This document shows, in pieces, positions 32,889-40,595 of a stretch of DNA of 64,000 nucleotides. The stretch spans positions 20,118,977 to 20,182,976 of the forward strand of contig JASEVX010000001.1 of NCBI GenBank assembly GCA_031761405.1. The letters run 5' to 3'. Positions within the stretch are counted from its first letter, which is position 1, and the number at the start of each line of letters is the position of its first letter. Below the pieces are notes generated by a model. That model did no database searches and was not told where the DNA came from. It saw only the letters and a list, made by a program, of their open reading frames with translations. Position numbers and translations under genes: made by a program. Source of the DNA: Serripes groenlandicus. Taxonomy: Eukaryota > Mollusca > Bivalvia > Cardiida > Cardiidae.

Positions 32889-33053
32889 TTACAATGTAAT
32901 AGGTATAGAATCGGTGTCATACTTACCCTTTTGAACAGCTCCAACCTCATCTTCTTCATGATTAAGTTTTATCATTGCATGTTTAATAATGATAGACGCA
33001 GACTGGTACTTGGGATAGTCAATTCTTTTAAATTCTAAATTACTCATGTCCAT
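32889..33053 (-). CDS. Small Polinton protein, 54 aa
   Basis: A short ATG-to-TAA frame encoding MDMSNLEFKRIDYPKYQSAS... to DTDSIPITL. The promoter-like motif at 33071-33090 lies 17 bases upstream of its ATG, which argues that the frame is real despite its size. The family is unrecognised. It may originally have continued into the acidic frame at 32672. Confidence 0.6.
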   Translation of the reverse strand: MDMSNLEFKRIDYPKYQSASIIIKHAMIKLNHEEDEVGAVQKGKYDTDSIPITL

Positions 33054-33070
33054 TGTTTTAATTTCTGATA

Positions 33071-33090
33071 TTTTTTCTTTAACTCATTTT
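33071..33090 (-). promoter_or_regulatory. Polinton promoter-like motif before the 54-aa gene
   Basis: Minus strand: AAAATGAGTTAAAGAAAAAA, 17 bases before the ATG at 33053. Confidence 0.6.
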
Positions 33091-33115
33091 CAAATAAATG
33101 ACAAAATTTACATTC

Positions 33116-33573
33116 TTACAATCTATTCATCCTTCGAACAAGATCTTGTATTGCAATAGCGTTTTGATTCCTATTAACCCCAGAACCATTTATTAAGTTA
33201 TTAATGTTAGGGTGCGACCGCGCCCCACTATGACGTGGGAGGCGGTGGGAGCTTCTTTGCGCCCCACTAGATGTTAGGTTAGCATATTTAGCTAAAATTG
33301 CTTTTGATTTAGGATTGAGTGGGTTGGCGTTATTATCTAGGATTGCGTGCGATTTAGGGGCAAGCAACTGGGTCACCCCCTTTTTAACGAAAGTTGTACC
33401 CGCATCGAGGGCCGCCTTCTGTCCTGCCTGTAAAGCCTTCTTTGCACCTTCTTTAACCAGATTCGAACTAACATTACCTATAGTCTTCGCTGCAGTGGAT
33501 GAGAATACTCTTCCAACTACATTTGCTAAAGACTCAAAGAATCCCGATCCTCCATAGGCATAACGGTTTTCAT
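33116..33573 (-). CDS. Alanine-rich virion-type protein, start disrupted
   Basis: The frame is open from 33574 to the stop at 33116. The first 60 or so codons give a Gly- and Ala-rich helix-forming stretch (GGSGFFESLANVVGRV, then KKALQAGQKAALDAG), in the style of small minor capsid or core proteins of Polintons. There is no in-frame ATG; an ATG at 33573 lies in another frame, so a one-base change near the start is likely. Two copies of the dispersed palindrome sit in its middle as SGAQ... and SGARSHP. The C-terminus is NRNQNAIAIQDLVRRMNRL. Function not assigned. Confidence 0.55.
33206..33230 (-). repeat. Dispersed palindrome, in frame (SGARSHP)
   Basis: Gene strand: GTGGGGCGCGGTCGCACCC. It is read in the same phase as the copies in polymerase and integrase. 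Confidence 0.8.
33252..33272 (-). repeat. Dispersed palindrome, half copy (SGAQ)
   Basis: CTAGTGGGGCGCAAAG on the gene strand, 22 bases from the previous copy. Only the first half of the unit is kept. Confidence 0.6.
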
Positions 33574-33605
33574 ATCAATGATGATTTATGATTAACATAC
33601 TTTTT

Positions 33606-34508
33606 TTATAGTAACAAGATTCTTTTATATAATTCATCACTCACGATGTTTTGACTCTTCAAGTGATTCAAAATTGATAAAATCTCATCGTTTACTCCAT
33701 TGTTTCCCGCTAACTTGCTTGCCATCAGGAGATCCAACCTAACCACCAAATCGTCTGCGTTGGGGAGACCACTTCCGATAGATGTGGGAATGGAGTGAGC
33801 ACTCACGTTTTGCACCTTTTTAGACGTCTTTTGCGCCTGCCACATCGTTTTCAAGAGATTTTTCCACTTCCAACTCTTACTCGCCTTTGGTTGGTTAGCA
33901 TTAGGGTTAATACCCCTGTGTAATGTGTTGGTGCTGTGTATTATCTCAGCATACTTATTATATTCTTGATCCGTGTAAATATTAGAATCTTGTTTCTTAC
34001 TCATCAATAATTCCCATAGACCTGGTGACCCCTCATATTCTTTATTTCCAATAAATAAACTCTCATCAACGATTGTCAGTTGCTGATCACCAATGAAGAA
34101 GTTGCCATGTTTGTCATATATCCCATAGGTCTTATCAACATCATCCTTTGATGCAAACTTTCTTAAGTACTGTTCCGCAATGGGACCAATAAAGCTGGTC
34201 TCTGTTGTAGTAGGATATTTTTTCTCTAACATCTGAATACTTGGAAACTGAGGAAACGTTATCGATTGGATTGCCGTTGGAATCTCTTCAATCGTTTGTT
34301 TTATAGGTTTAAGCTCACTAAGAATATCCTCCGTCAACTCCCGTTGATTTGATGTCACAGGTTTAAAGAACTTTGAGCGATTACCTTGCAACTTCCGTTC
34401 ATCTACGCGTTCAGAAATATTACTTTGCTGAATATTCCGTCTAGTTTTGAGGAACTCTTGAACAATAAAATCCCTCTTCTTCGGGTCTGTTATCTTTAAA
34501 AACGACAT
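33606..34508 (-). CDS. DUF8207-like Polinton protein
   Basis: The open frame extends to 34637 but starts at GTG and has no ATG before MSFLKITDPKKRD at 34508, so I take that ATG (300 aa). The centre has YGIYDKHGNFFIGDQQLTI...FIGNKEYEGSPGLWELLMSK, a pattern I associate with DUF8207 proteins common in Polintons of invertebrates. A basic patch (SWKWKNLLKTMW) follows and the C-terminus is helical (LLMASKLAG...LYKRILLL). The function is unknown to me. The frame is intact. Confidence 0.7.
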   Translation of the reverse strand: MSFLKITDPKKRDFIVQEFLKTRRNIQQSNISERVDERKLQGNRSKFFKPVTSNQRELTEDILSELKPIKQTIEEIPTAIQSITFPQFPSIQMLEKKYPTTTETSFIGPIAEQYLRKFASKDDVDKTYGIYDKHGNFFIGDQQLTIVDESLFIGNKEYEGSPGLWELLMSKKQDSNIYTDQEYNKYAEIIHSTNTLHRGINPNANQPKASKSWKWKNLLKTMWQAQKTSKKVQNVSAHSIPTSIGSGLPNADDLVVRLDLLMASKLAGNNGVNDEILSILNHLKSQNIVSDELYKRILLL

Positions 34509-34544
34509 TTTTAATGAGGCTAGATTATCTTTATCACGTTTTTC

Positions 34545-34625
34545 ATCACGTTTCTCATCATGTTTTTCATCACGTTTTTCATCACGTTTTCCATCACGTT
34601 TCTCATCACGTTTTTCATCACGTAA
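34545..34625 (-). repeat. 12-bp minisatellite (KRDE if translated)
   Basis: About seven units of CGTGATGAAAAA/CGTGATGAGAAA upstream of the first ATG of the DUF8207-like gene. The repeat is in frame with it, but no start codon precedes, so it is probably leader sequence. Confidence 0.7.
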
Positions 34626-34678
34626 ACATCTTGACACCCTTGCAGATGTTAAGATTTTAACTTTTAATTATCTAATAT

Positions 34679-34700
34679 TTAGGGTGCGGCTGCGCCCTTG
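34679..34700 (-). repeat. Dispersed palindrome, intergenic copy
   Basis: Gene strand: AAGGGCGCAGCCGCACCC, between the stop of the 34704 frame and the DUF8207-like gene. This copy is not in a coding frame. Confidence 0.75.
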
Positions 34701-34703
34701 TTA

Positions 34704-35469
34704 CTAAATCTTCCTCTTCCTCTCCTCTTCGTCTTCAGATCCCGACTCTGACTCTGAGTCGGATCCAAGGTCAAGGTCTGCGGTCATTACACTTATTTGC
34801 GATGCAATTTCCTTTACAACTACAGCTTCTAAAAGTTTTACTTGATTTGATTCAATAGTTCCTCCAACAAATACATTTTCTATTTTGATTCCTCCAATCA
34901 CCTTACACTTTTGGTGTAAGTACTTTTCTGCTTTATCCTTTACTAGTTTTTTATTAATAATCTTTACGTTATTTTTAAAAGATAGAAGTAATCTTGGGTG
35001 GTTTCTTATCTTTATCAATCCTTCCTGTTAACATCTTAGCGTAGATGACTGGTGGTGCATTTGGTTTACCCTCCTTTGTTTTTAAGATACAAAGTGAGTC
35101 AGTATCAATTCGACGTTTTTTCCCTCCTTCTTTCAGCTTCTTTTCAAGACCGTTAATCTTAGTGCGAATAGCATCTGTAATCTGTTCCATCATTGTCAAA
35201 AATTTATCTTCTTGGTCAGTTTTTCCTTCATTCTCATTGTAAAGTACAAACGGCATTGAATATCCAACAATTTCATCAGTTTTTAGGTCTTTGGTTACAC
35301 ATCCGCCAAAGGAGTACAAAGCTGGAGTTCTCACTACAAGAGACCCTTTTCCTCCCTCATATGCATACAGAATAGGGACTTTCTGGTAAGCTACTGGTTT
35401 GGTAGCTGCATAAATATTCCCAACAGAAATCTTAGTTTTATCAAAGTTGTCAATTGTTACAAAATTCAT
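34704..35469 (-). pseudogene. Unassigned Polinton protein, split by one frameshift
   Basis: Frame 34975-35469 (164 aa, ATG at 35469) and frame 34704-35018 overlap. The slip is at a T/A homopolymer near 34972-34985, and the two pieces read as one protein of about 245 aa. The first part has GGKGSLVVRTPALYSFGGCV and KTDQEDKFLTMMEQITDAIR, reminiscent of a family found in large DNA viruses (DUF5871-like). The C-terminus is very acidic then basic (DLDLGSDSESESGSEDEEER). A DNA- or protein-binding accessory role is a guess. Confidence 0.6.
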
Positions 35470-35525
35470 TATTAAGTTTTATTTTGTTTCATTTTCTTTA
35501 AAGCAAAAATCAAATTTTGAAAAGA

Positions 35526-36410
35526 TCACGTTTTCTTGTTCTGATTGGCACGTGTTGTGTTCTTTTCAAACATTTTGCTGAAAGACTTTGTTGCTTCTTC
35601 ACATTCTTGTTCTATGACTTTTTTGGATCTTAGTTTCAACCCCTCTTTCATCGTGTTGAACTTCTCTAACTCAGAAGCTATCAAGCTAAACTCTTCATCT
35701 GATATATAGTCGTCTATAAGAGCCTTTGAAATAAGATCTTGGATTGTGGCTAGACTTGATTCTGCCATTATCTTAATCTGTAAATGTTTTTCCGCCTTTG
35801 AGGAGAGTTTCTTATTTATAAAACTTCCACCGATGGTAAGTAATCCTATCCCTAGAGCTGTAGCTTCCATTTTTTTACCAAGTAATAACCCCCGTCCATC
35901 ATAAAGACCACCCTCCTTTTTCAGATACAAACCATCCCCCACTGATTCAAACCCGGAACCACTCGATTGCCCCAAATAGAGTCCTTTTCCGTCTGTTTCT
36001 ACCTGACAAACACATCCACCCTTTTTAAGGTATAATCCATTTCCTATTAACTTTGACACACCCGTACTAGCTAATCCTGGCAGAGCTCCAATACCTAAGG
36101 ATGGGAGAACTGATTTCATTAGAAAGGGAGCTACTTTAGATGCTAAACCTGCTAGTAGTCCGAGAAATCCTCCTTCCACTTTAAGATTATGTCTGATTTG
36201 AGTTTTACTCATTTTGAACGTTACCCCCTTACCATCTTGATAAGCTTTTGTCATTTTAGTGACTTGAGCCTTTGTAAGTGCGAGTATATCTTCTCCACTA
36301 AAATCGTGATGGCTTAATCTTATAGAAACCGCTTCTCCAGATTGAAGACCTGATTTAAGCTTCTCCTTTTGACCGTCTGAAATTGACACTTTTACATTCG
36401 TATAACTCAT
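35526..36410 (-). CDS. Conserved Polinton membrane/minor-capsid-type protein
   Basis: 294 residues from ATG 36410, preceded by an AT-rich leader (ATTGTATTTAAAAA). Residues 1-75 form an alpha/beta region with LSHHDFSGEDILALTKAQ. Residues 79-122 are hydrophobic and glycine-rich (GGFLGLLAGLASKVAPFL...LGIGALPGLASTGV), followed by GLYLKK-type repeats at about 127-132, 143-147 and 160-165. A second hydrophobic piece is at about 184-200, and a long charged helical tail ends the protein. This domain order is common in Polintons; a pVI-like membrane-active role is an inference. No breaks are seen. Confidence 0.7.
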   Translation of the reverse strand: MSYTNVKVSISDGQKEKLKSGLQSGEAVSIRLSHHDFSGEDILALTKAQVTKMTKAYQDGKGVTFKMSKTQIRHNLKVEGGFLGLLAGLASKVAPFLMKSVLPSLGIGALPGLASTGVSKLIGNGLYLKKGGCVCQVETDGKGLYLGQSSGSGFESVGDGLYLKKEGGLYDGRGLLLGKKMEATALGIGLLTIGGSFINKKLSSKAEKHLQIKIMAESSLATIQDLISKALIDDYISDEEFSLIASELEKFNTMKEGLKLRSKKVIEQECEEATKSFSKMFEKNTTRANQNKKT

Positions 36411-36436
36411 TTTTTAAATACAATATTTTTTTGAAA

Positions 36437-37219
36437 TCAAATCTCTCGCATATGAAATCGCATAGTCAACTGTTCTCCTCGGAGATTAAGCTGTTTTCCG
36501 TCTTGATCTGTTAAAATTGTATCCATTCTACTGATCGTGTCTATCATAACAGGAAGATACACTAAGTTTTTCGAGGTTTCAATGATTTTATATCCAGGTG
36601 AGACGTCAGGGAAAAAGCTATATATTGTAGGTGTTGATTTTCCATTCACAAACGAGCCTGCAATTATATCTACGTTGACGAATATACTATTAATTGACAT
36701 AATATCAACCACTTTTTCAGACTCATTATAGGGATCAGTGTAAATTCTACCCTTAAATCCTAAAACATTTCTGGGAGAATTACGCCCCTTATCAAAATTA
36801 ATTTGATAGTTGTTTTTTAACGTGAGTATGGCTTTATGAGTATTAAAATTAGCTGATAATCTAATATAATCATCATCATTGTGGGTGTTATAGTGACAAT
36901 TTTGCCTCATTTCTAACTGAATAATTGCGTTAAGATCTCCGATTTCATAACTTCCTATAGGGATAATAATCTTCACCCATGAATTACCCCCGTCATGAGA
37001 GTATCTAAAGACGTTTTTTGTAGAATCGATGTTTGGAAAGCTGTAGTACGTCTCTAGGTTGACTAGAGCCATTTCATACTTCTTATTGAGTTGTAACGGT
37101 GGATTAAATCTGGTTTTGATATGCGTACTATTATCACTCACCACAATCTGGAATGAGCGTTTGGGTTCTGTATTTTTTGCTATCTGTTCTAGCAGATCAA
37201 TATTGTTTGACACATTCAT
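36437..37219 (-). CDS. Penton-like minor capsid protein
   Basis: The open frame reaches 37309, but the ATG at 37219 (MNVSNNIDLLEQIAKN) follows an AT-rich leader and matches the usual start, giving 260 aa. Sequence features are FNPPLQLNKKYEMALVNLETYYSFPNID, YSHDGGNSWVKIIIPIGSYEI, NVLGFKG and the C-terminal MRFHMREI, as in single jelly-roll penton proteins of Polintons and adintoviruses. It would close the vertices of the capsid built by the gene at 31297. The frame is intact. A short copy of its 3' end lies at 40528-40570. Confidence 0.75.
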   Translation of the reverse strand: MNVSNNIDLLEQIAKNTEPKRSFQIVVSDNSTHIKTRFNPPLQLNKKYEMALVNLETYYSFPNIDSTKNVFRYSHDGGNSWVKIIIPIGSYEIGDLNAIIQLEMRQNCHYNTHNDDDYIRLSANFNTHKAILTLKNNYQINFDKGRNSPRNVLGFKGRIYTDPYNESEKVVDIMSINSIFVNVDIIAGSFVNGKSTPTIYSFFPDVSPGYKIIETSKNLVYLPVMIDTISRMDTILTDQDGKQLNLRGEQLTMRFHMREI

Positions 37220-37241
37220 TTTATATATCATATATATTTGT

Positions 37242-38014
37242 TTATGGGATGTAAAAATTATCAAACCCACTCCTATACTTTCCATTATGTTTCTTACAGG
37301 ACAAGTCAATCACAACAAAACCATGTGGTTGTTCCCATGCATTTTTGCATAAAATTCTAAACTCATCGTTTGACATATCACTGCTGACATGATCGTTGTA
37401 TATGTGGTTAATGTTCTTAAGATCTTGGGGAACAGAACGATAAAGTTTGCATTCTCGCGGATAGTCTGTCTCGGAAGTTTAAAATAGTTTTGTGATAGAT
37501 AGAAACAGTCCACGTTTGAATGTCTTCCACGAATGTAGTATGACTCACATTTGTTCTGCTTTTCAAGCAACAGATCATCAAAGATCATAAGTTTTCTTTT
37601 GTTTGGATTAAGTTCACGTGGATCTGGTACATCCTCTGACGTCTCATAAAAGCTGCATTTGATGTCAGACTTGTATCTTAAATTTTTACTCATCTCCTCA
37701 ACTATAGCTTCTGGGGAAACATCCAGACTCATAATCTCCTCCTGATTGTTAAATAACTGAATGATCGTTTCTTTAGGAAGCTTTTCCTCAAAAGCCTTTT
37801 TCAATATCCTATACTCTGGTTGAAACAAACTTTTACCAAATATAGATAATTGATTGTAGTCTAACCAGCCCGCATTGAGTAGCAGATTCAACAGCAAGGT
37901 AGTCTTTCCACAACCTCACTTCCCAATAATTACTCCCCGTATTGACTTGGGGAGTAAAGAGTGATTAAACCTTTTGTATTGCATTTCATTCCACGAGAGA
38001 TCTTTCACTTCCAT
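37242..38014 (-). pseudogene. FtsK/HerA-type genome-packaging ATPase, broken
   Basis: From ATG 38014 the frame opens MEVKDLSWNEM. It then hits TGA at 37916-37918 exactly inside the Walker A loop, just before GCGKTTL. The remaining frame (37310-37897) keeps Walker B (KRKLMIFDDLL, with DD) and the sensor-like YYIRGRHSNVDCFYLSQN. Near 37415 a further frameshift moves the conserved C-terminus into another frame ending at 37242. The protein would pump the genome into the capsid. With two lesions it cannot be made whole. Confidence 0.85.
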
Positions 38015-38053
38015 TGTTTTTAATATAAAAAGATATTGTTTATATTAAAAACG
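38015..38053. promoter_or_regulatory. Divergent promoter region
   Basis: This 39-bp AT-only gap separates the ATPase ATG (minus) from the zinc-ribbon/PLA2 ATG (plus). Both strands carry TATATTAAAAAC just before the ATG, so it must hold start signals for both directions. Confidence 0.6.
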
Positions 38054-38608
38054 ATGACGATGTATTGTGTGAAATGTCGAGAGCTTACTGATACTTATGA
38101 CTTGGAAACTCTTGTCACTAAAAATGGAAGAAATATGAAGAAGGGTAAATGTAGCGTTTGCGGTTCTACAAAAACCCAATTCGTCAAAGGGTCAGTGGGG
38201 CGCAGCAGCACCCTAGCACCCTGTAATGTCGATGTTTCCAATGGTAAAGGATTTGTCAACAACCTAATCAACAAGCTACCTTTTGAAATGCATCTGCCAG
38301 GTCATAACTTTACTGGCCCTGGAACAAAGCTTAATAAAAGGTTGAATATAGACATGACTCCTAAGCCTTGGAGCATCCCAATAAATCGTGTTGATAAAGC
38401 TGCATACCATCATGATGTGTGTTATGCTAAACATAAAGTCACCAGCACGAGGAATACTGTGTGTGATAAGAGCGTGATTAACGAGTTGGATGGAATTTAC
38501 AACCCATCTGTACGTGAAAGGTTAGACAGAAGCATCGTCCAAAAAATAATTGGAACTAAGATGAACTTTGGGATGGGTGTGGAACAACCTAAAAAAAAGC
38601 TCAAATAG
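38054..38608 (+). CDS. Zinc ribbon plus phospholipase A2-like protein
   Basis: 184 residues from ATG 38054 (the open frame begins 18 bases earlier at TTG). Residues 3-36 are a zinc ribbon with two CxxC pairs (CVKC, CSVC), like DUF5679. Residues about 75-145 resemble the phospholipase A2 domain of parvovirus VP1: calcium loop FTGPGTKL, then the catalytic YHHDVCY with His-Asp. The tail is basic (PKKKLK). In parvoviruses such a domain opens endosomal membranes during entry; that role here is an inference. A palindrome copy is read as SVGRSSTL, in another phase. The frame is intact and ends two bases before the integrase frame continues. Confidence 0.75.
   Translation: MTMYCVKCRELTDTYDLETLVTKNGRNMKKGKCSVCGSTKTQFVKGSVGRSSTLAPCNVDVSNGKGFVNNLINKLPFEMHLPGHNFTGPGTKLNKRLNIDMTPKPWSIPINRVDKAAYHHDVCYAKHKVTSTRNTVCDKSVINELDGIYNPSVRERLDRSIVQKIIGTKMNFGMGVEQPKKKLK
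38193..38215 (+). repeat. Dispersed palindrome in the PLA2 gene
   Basis: GTGGGGCGCAGCAGCACCC at 38195, in a different reading phase from the other coding copies. It lies in the linker between zinc ribbon and PLA2-like domain. Confidence 0.8.
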
Positions 38609-38610
38609 TT

Positions 38611-39576
38611 TGGACTAACCAATTAGCTAAAGAATTACACAAATCAGTCAATACAAAGTTTCAAAAAAGAAGAGTCTACGTTAATGGTATAGATGAAATT
38701 TGGGCTGCTGATTTAGTAGACATGCAAAGTTTTTCCAGAGAAAACAAAAACGTCAAGTACTTGTTGACTGTAATTGACATCTTTTCAAAGTATGGTTGGA
38801 TGATACCGCTAAAAGATAAAACTGGAAAGTCTGTTGCAGATGCATTGAAACAGATCTTTAAGGAGCGGAGACCGAAGAAAATGTGGGTGGACAAGGGTAA
38901 AGAGTTCTATAACAAGAATGTACAAAACCTTGTTGAGCTATACAGTACGGAGAATGAAGAAAAGTCATCTGTGGTTGAGAGATGGAACAGAACAATGAAG
39001 GAACAAATGTGGAAGTACTTCACCGCTAATTCCACCAGAAAATACATTAATATAGTGAATGATCTTGTGGATCAATATAACATCACAAAGCATTCTTCGA
39101 TAAAGATGACTCCTGTAGAAGTTAGTATGAAAAAGAATGAAAATCGTGTGTATAGAAATCTGTATAGTGGGGCGCAGCCGCACCCTAAACCTATATCAAC
39201 AAGTCACTCAAAACCAAAATTTGCTGTTGGTAATAGGGCTAGGATTACTAAAAAGAAGAAGACGTTTGAGAAGGGGTACACACCGAGATGGACTGAGGAG
39301 GTGTTTACAGTATCAGAGATTCAGTATACCAACCCTGTAACATACAAAATTAGAGACTACAACGAAGAGGAAATTCAAGGTACATTCTACGAGCAGGAGC
39401 TTCAAAAGACTAACCAAGAGATGTTTAGGATTGAGAAAGTAATACGAAGAAAGGGTAAAAAGGCTCTTGTAAAGTGGTTTGGTTATCCAGAGTCGTTTAA
39501 TTCATGGGTGGAAAGAAGTGACCTTTCTGATATTAGTGGGACGCAGCCGCACCCTAGCGCACTAACAAAAATATAG
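38611..39576 (+). CDS. int: Retroviral-like integrase with chromodomain
   Basis: Homology begins at 38611 (WTNQLAKELHK), but the first ATG is at 38722. The frame upstream is open only to a stop at 38590, so the normal start is lost. The first catalytic Asp (WAADLVDM) lies before that ATG. From the ATG, D57 (WVDKGKEF) and E86 (VVERWNR) follow with only 28 residues between them, short of the usual 35. The C-terminus is a chromodomain (FRIEKVIRRKGKKALVKWFG, then WV). Two palindrome copies add SGAQPHP between core and chromodomain and SGTQPHP near the end. It would insert the element into host DNA. Confidence 0.88.
   Translation, partial: WTNQLAKELHKSVNTKFQKRRVYVNGIDEIWAADLVDMQSFSRENKNVKYLLTVIDIFSKYGWMIPLKDKTGKSVADALKQIFKERRPKKMWVDKGKEFYNKNVQNLVELYSTENEEKSSVVERWNRTMKEQMWKYFTANSTRKYINIVNDLVDQYNITKHSSIKMTPVEVSMKKNENRVYRNLYSGAQPHPKPISTSHSKPKFAVGNRARITKKKKTFEKGYTPRWTEEVFTVSEIQYTNPVTYKIRDYNEEEIQGTFYEQELQKTNQEMFRIEKVIRRKGKKALVKWFGYPESFNSWVERSDLSDISGTQPHPSALTKI
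39165..39188 (+). repeat. Dispersed palindrome in integrase, copy 1 (SGAQPHP)
   Basis: GTGGGGCGCAGCCGCACCC, the best consensus copy, lies in the linker after the DDE core. Confidence 0.9.
39534..39555 (+). repeat. Dispersed palindrome in integrase, copy 2 (SGTQPHP)
   Basis: GTGGGACGCAGCCGCACCC. It lies just after the chromodomain, 10 codons before the stop. Confidence 0.9.
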
Positions 39577-39586
39577 TTTATATAAA

Positions 39587-40026
39587 ATGAACATATCAGT
39601 TGACAATGTAGTCCTACTAAACAAACCATTAAGCAATCTAGAATTGGTAGATGCTGTCAAGTTATTAAAAATACCACATTTTAGAGGGGTGTTTATGCGT
39701 AATGAGTTGATTGGTCGCTCGAAAAAAGAGGAGTGTGGTATACTCAACCTAGATGACAACGACAACCTAAATGATCAATATGGAACTAGGACTGGTGTGG
39801 TACATATTGGGTTGCATGGTGGAAAGATGGAAACAACAAGTTATATTTTGATAGCTATGGTTTACAACCACCTACTGAGTTGATAAACTATTTGAGGGCA
39901 ATTACATATAACACTCATCAAGTTCAAAAGGCGGGGACAGTTATATGTGGACATCTATGCTTGTATGTTTTGAAACGATTGTCAGATGGAGACAGCTTGC
40001 AAAACATTATAAACAATCTGATTTAA
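39587..40026 (+). pseudogene. Adenain-like cysteine protease, broken
   Basis: ATG 39587 opens MNISVDNVVLLNKPLSNLEL and continues through FRGVFMRNEL and ECGILNLDD, the usual front of Polinton proteases. Frame changes between about 39765 and 39830 move the rest into other frames, ending TAA 40026. In those frames the Trp-rich active-site strand has Tyr where the catalytic His is expected. FDSYG and the catalytic Cys region (ICGHLCLYVL) follow. Such a protease matures the virion. Two defects, frameshift and lost His, make it inactive. Confidence 0.8.
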
Positions 40027-40048
40027 AACAAATCTTGTTATTATAAAA

Positions 40049-40528
40049 ATGCCTGTTAATAAATTTGGTGGTATGTCTAAAGATTTTTATAGATCAGACT
40101 CTGAGGTAAGTAGGACTTACCTAAACAATATTTTTTTAAGAACGGATGGAAGTAAGCCAGCAATATGCCCACTCAATATGGACAAAAACAAAATCTCTAA
40201 CGTTGTTGATCCATTAAATGATCAGGATGCTGCTACCAAGCATTATGTAGATGCACAAAAAAATATTGCTCTTCAACATATAAACAATAATCTTTTAAGA
40301 ACGGATGGAAGAAAGCCAGCAATAGGCCCACTCAATATGGACACAAACAAAATCTCTAACGTTGTTGGTCCATTAAATGATCAGGATGCTGCTACCAAGC
40401 ATTATGTAGATACAACGTTTGTTAATATGTTTATTAAAATGCAAAAAGACCATGTGCAAAAGCATCAGAAATTATTAGCAATTATAAGTAATATACAAAA
40501 AACACTAGCTTCTCTTCCACGACAATGA
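40049..40528 (+). CDS. Fibre-like repeat protein
   Basis: 159 residues from ATG 40049, preceded by CTTGTTATTATAAAA as in the capsid gene. Two nearly identical 53-residue units (about residues 29-68 and 82-121 at their core) read LRTDGxKPAIxPLNMD, NKISNVV and DAATKHYVD. The pattern PLNM..NKI.N...P....DAA.K.YVD is that of phage and Polinton tail-fibre or collar shafts. It ends with a helical segment (KMQKDHVQKHQKLLAIISNI). The two units are almost identical in DNA, which suggests recent duplication. Attachment role inferred. Confidence 0.7.
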   Translation: MPVNKFGGMSKDFYRSDSEVSRTYLNNIFLRTDGSKPAICPLNMDKNKISNVVDPLNDQDAATKHYVDAQKNIALQHINNNLLRTDGRKPAIGPLNMDTNKISNVVGPLNDQDAATKHYVDTTFVNMFIKMQKDHVQKHQKLLAIISNIQKTLASLPRQ

Positions 40529-40570
40529 TTCTCTCGCATATGAAATTGAGACTTAAGGTTTCTACAAGGA
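40528..40570 (-). pseudogene. Remnant of the penton gene 3' end
   Basis: Minus strand encodes NLKSQFHMREN, close to the last residues of the penton-like protein at 36437 (QLTMRFHMREI). TCTCGCATATGAAAT is identical at both places. A palindrome copy (SGMHPHP) precedes it in frame. Confidence 0.5.
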
Positions 40571-40571
40571 T

Positions 40572-40595
40572 AAGGGTGTGGATGCATCCCACTAA
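40572..40595 (-). repeat. Dispersed palindrome before the Fic gene
   Basis: Minus strand: GTGGGATGCATCCACACCC, a diverged copy joining the penton remnant to the Fic gene leader. Confidence 0.7.
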
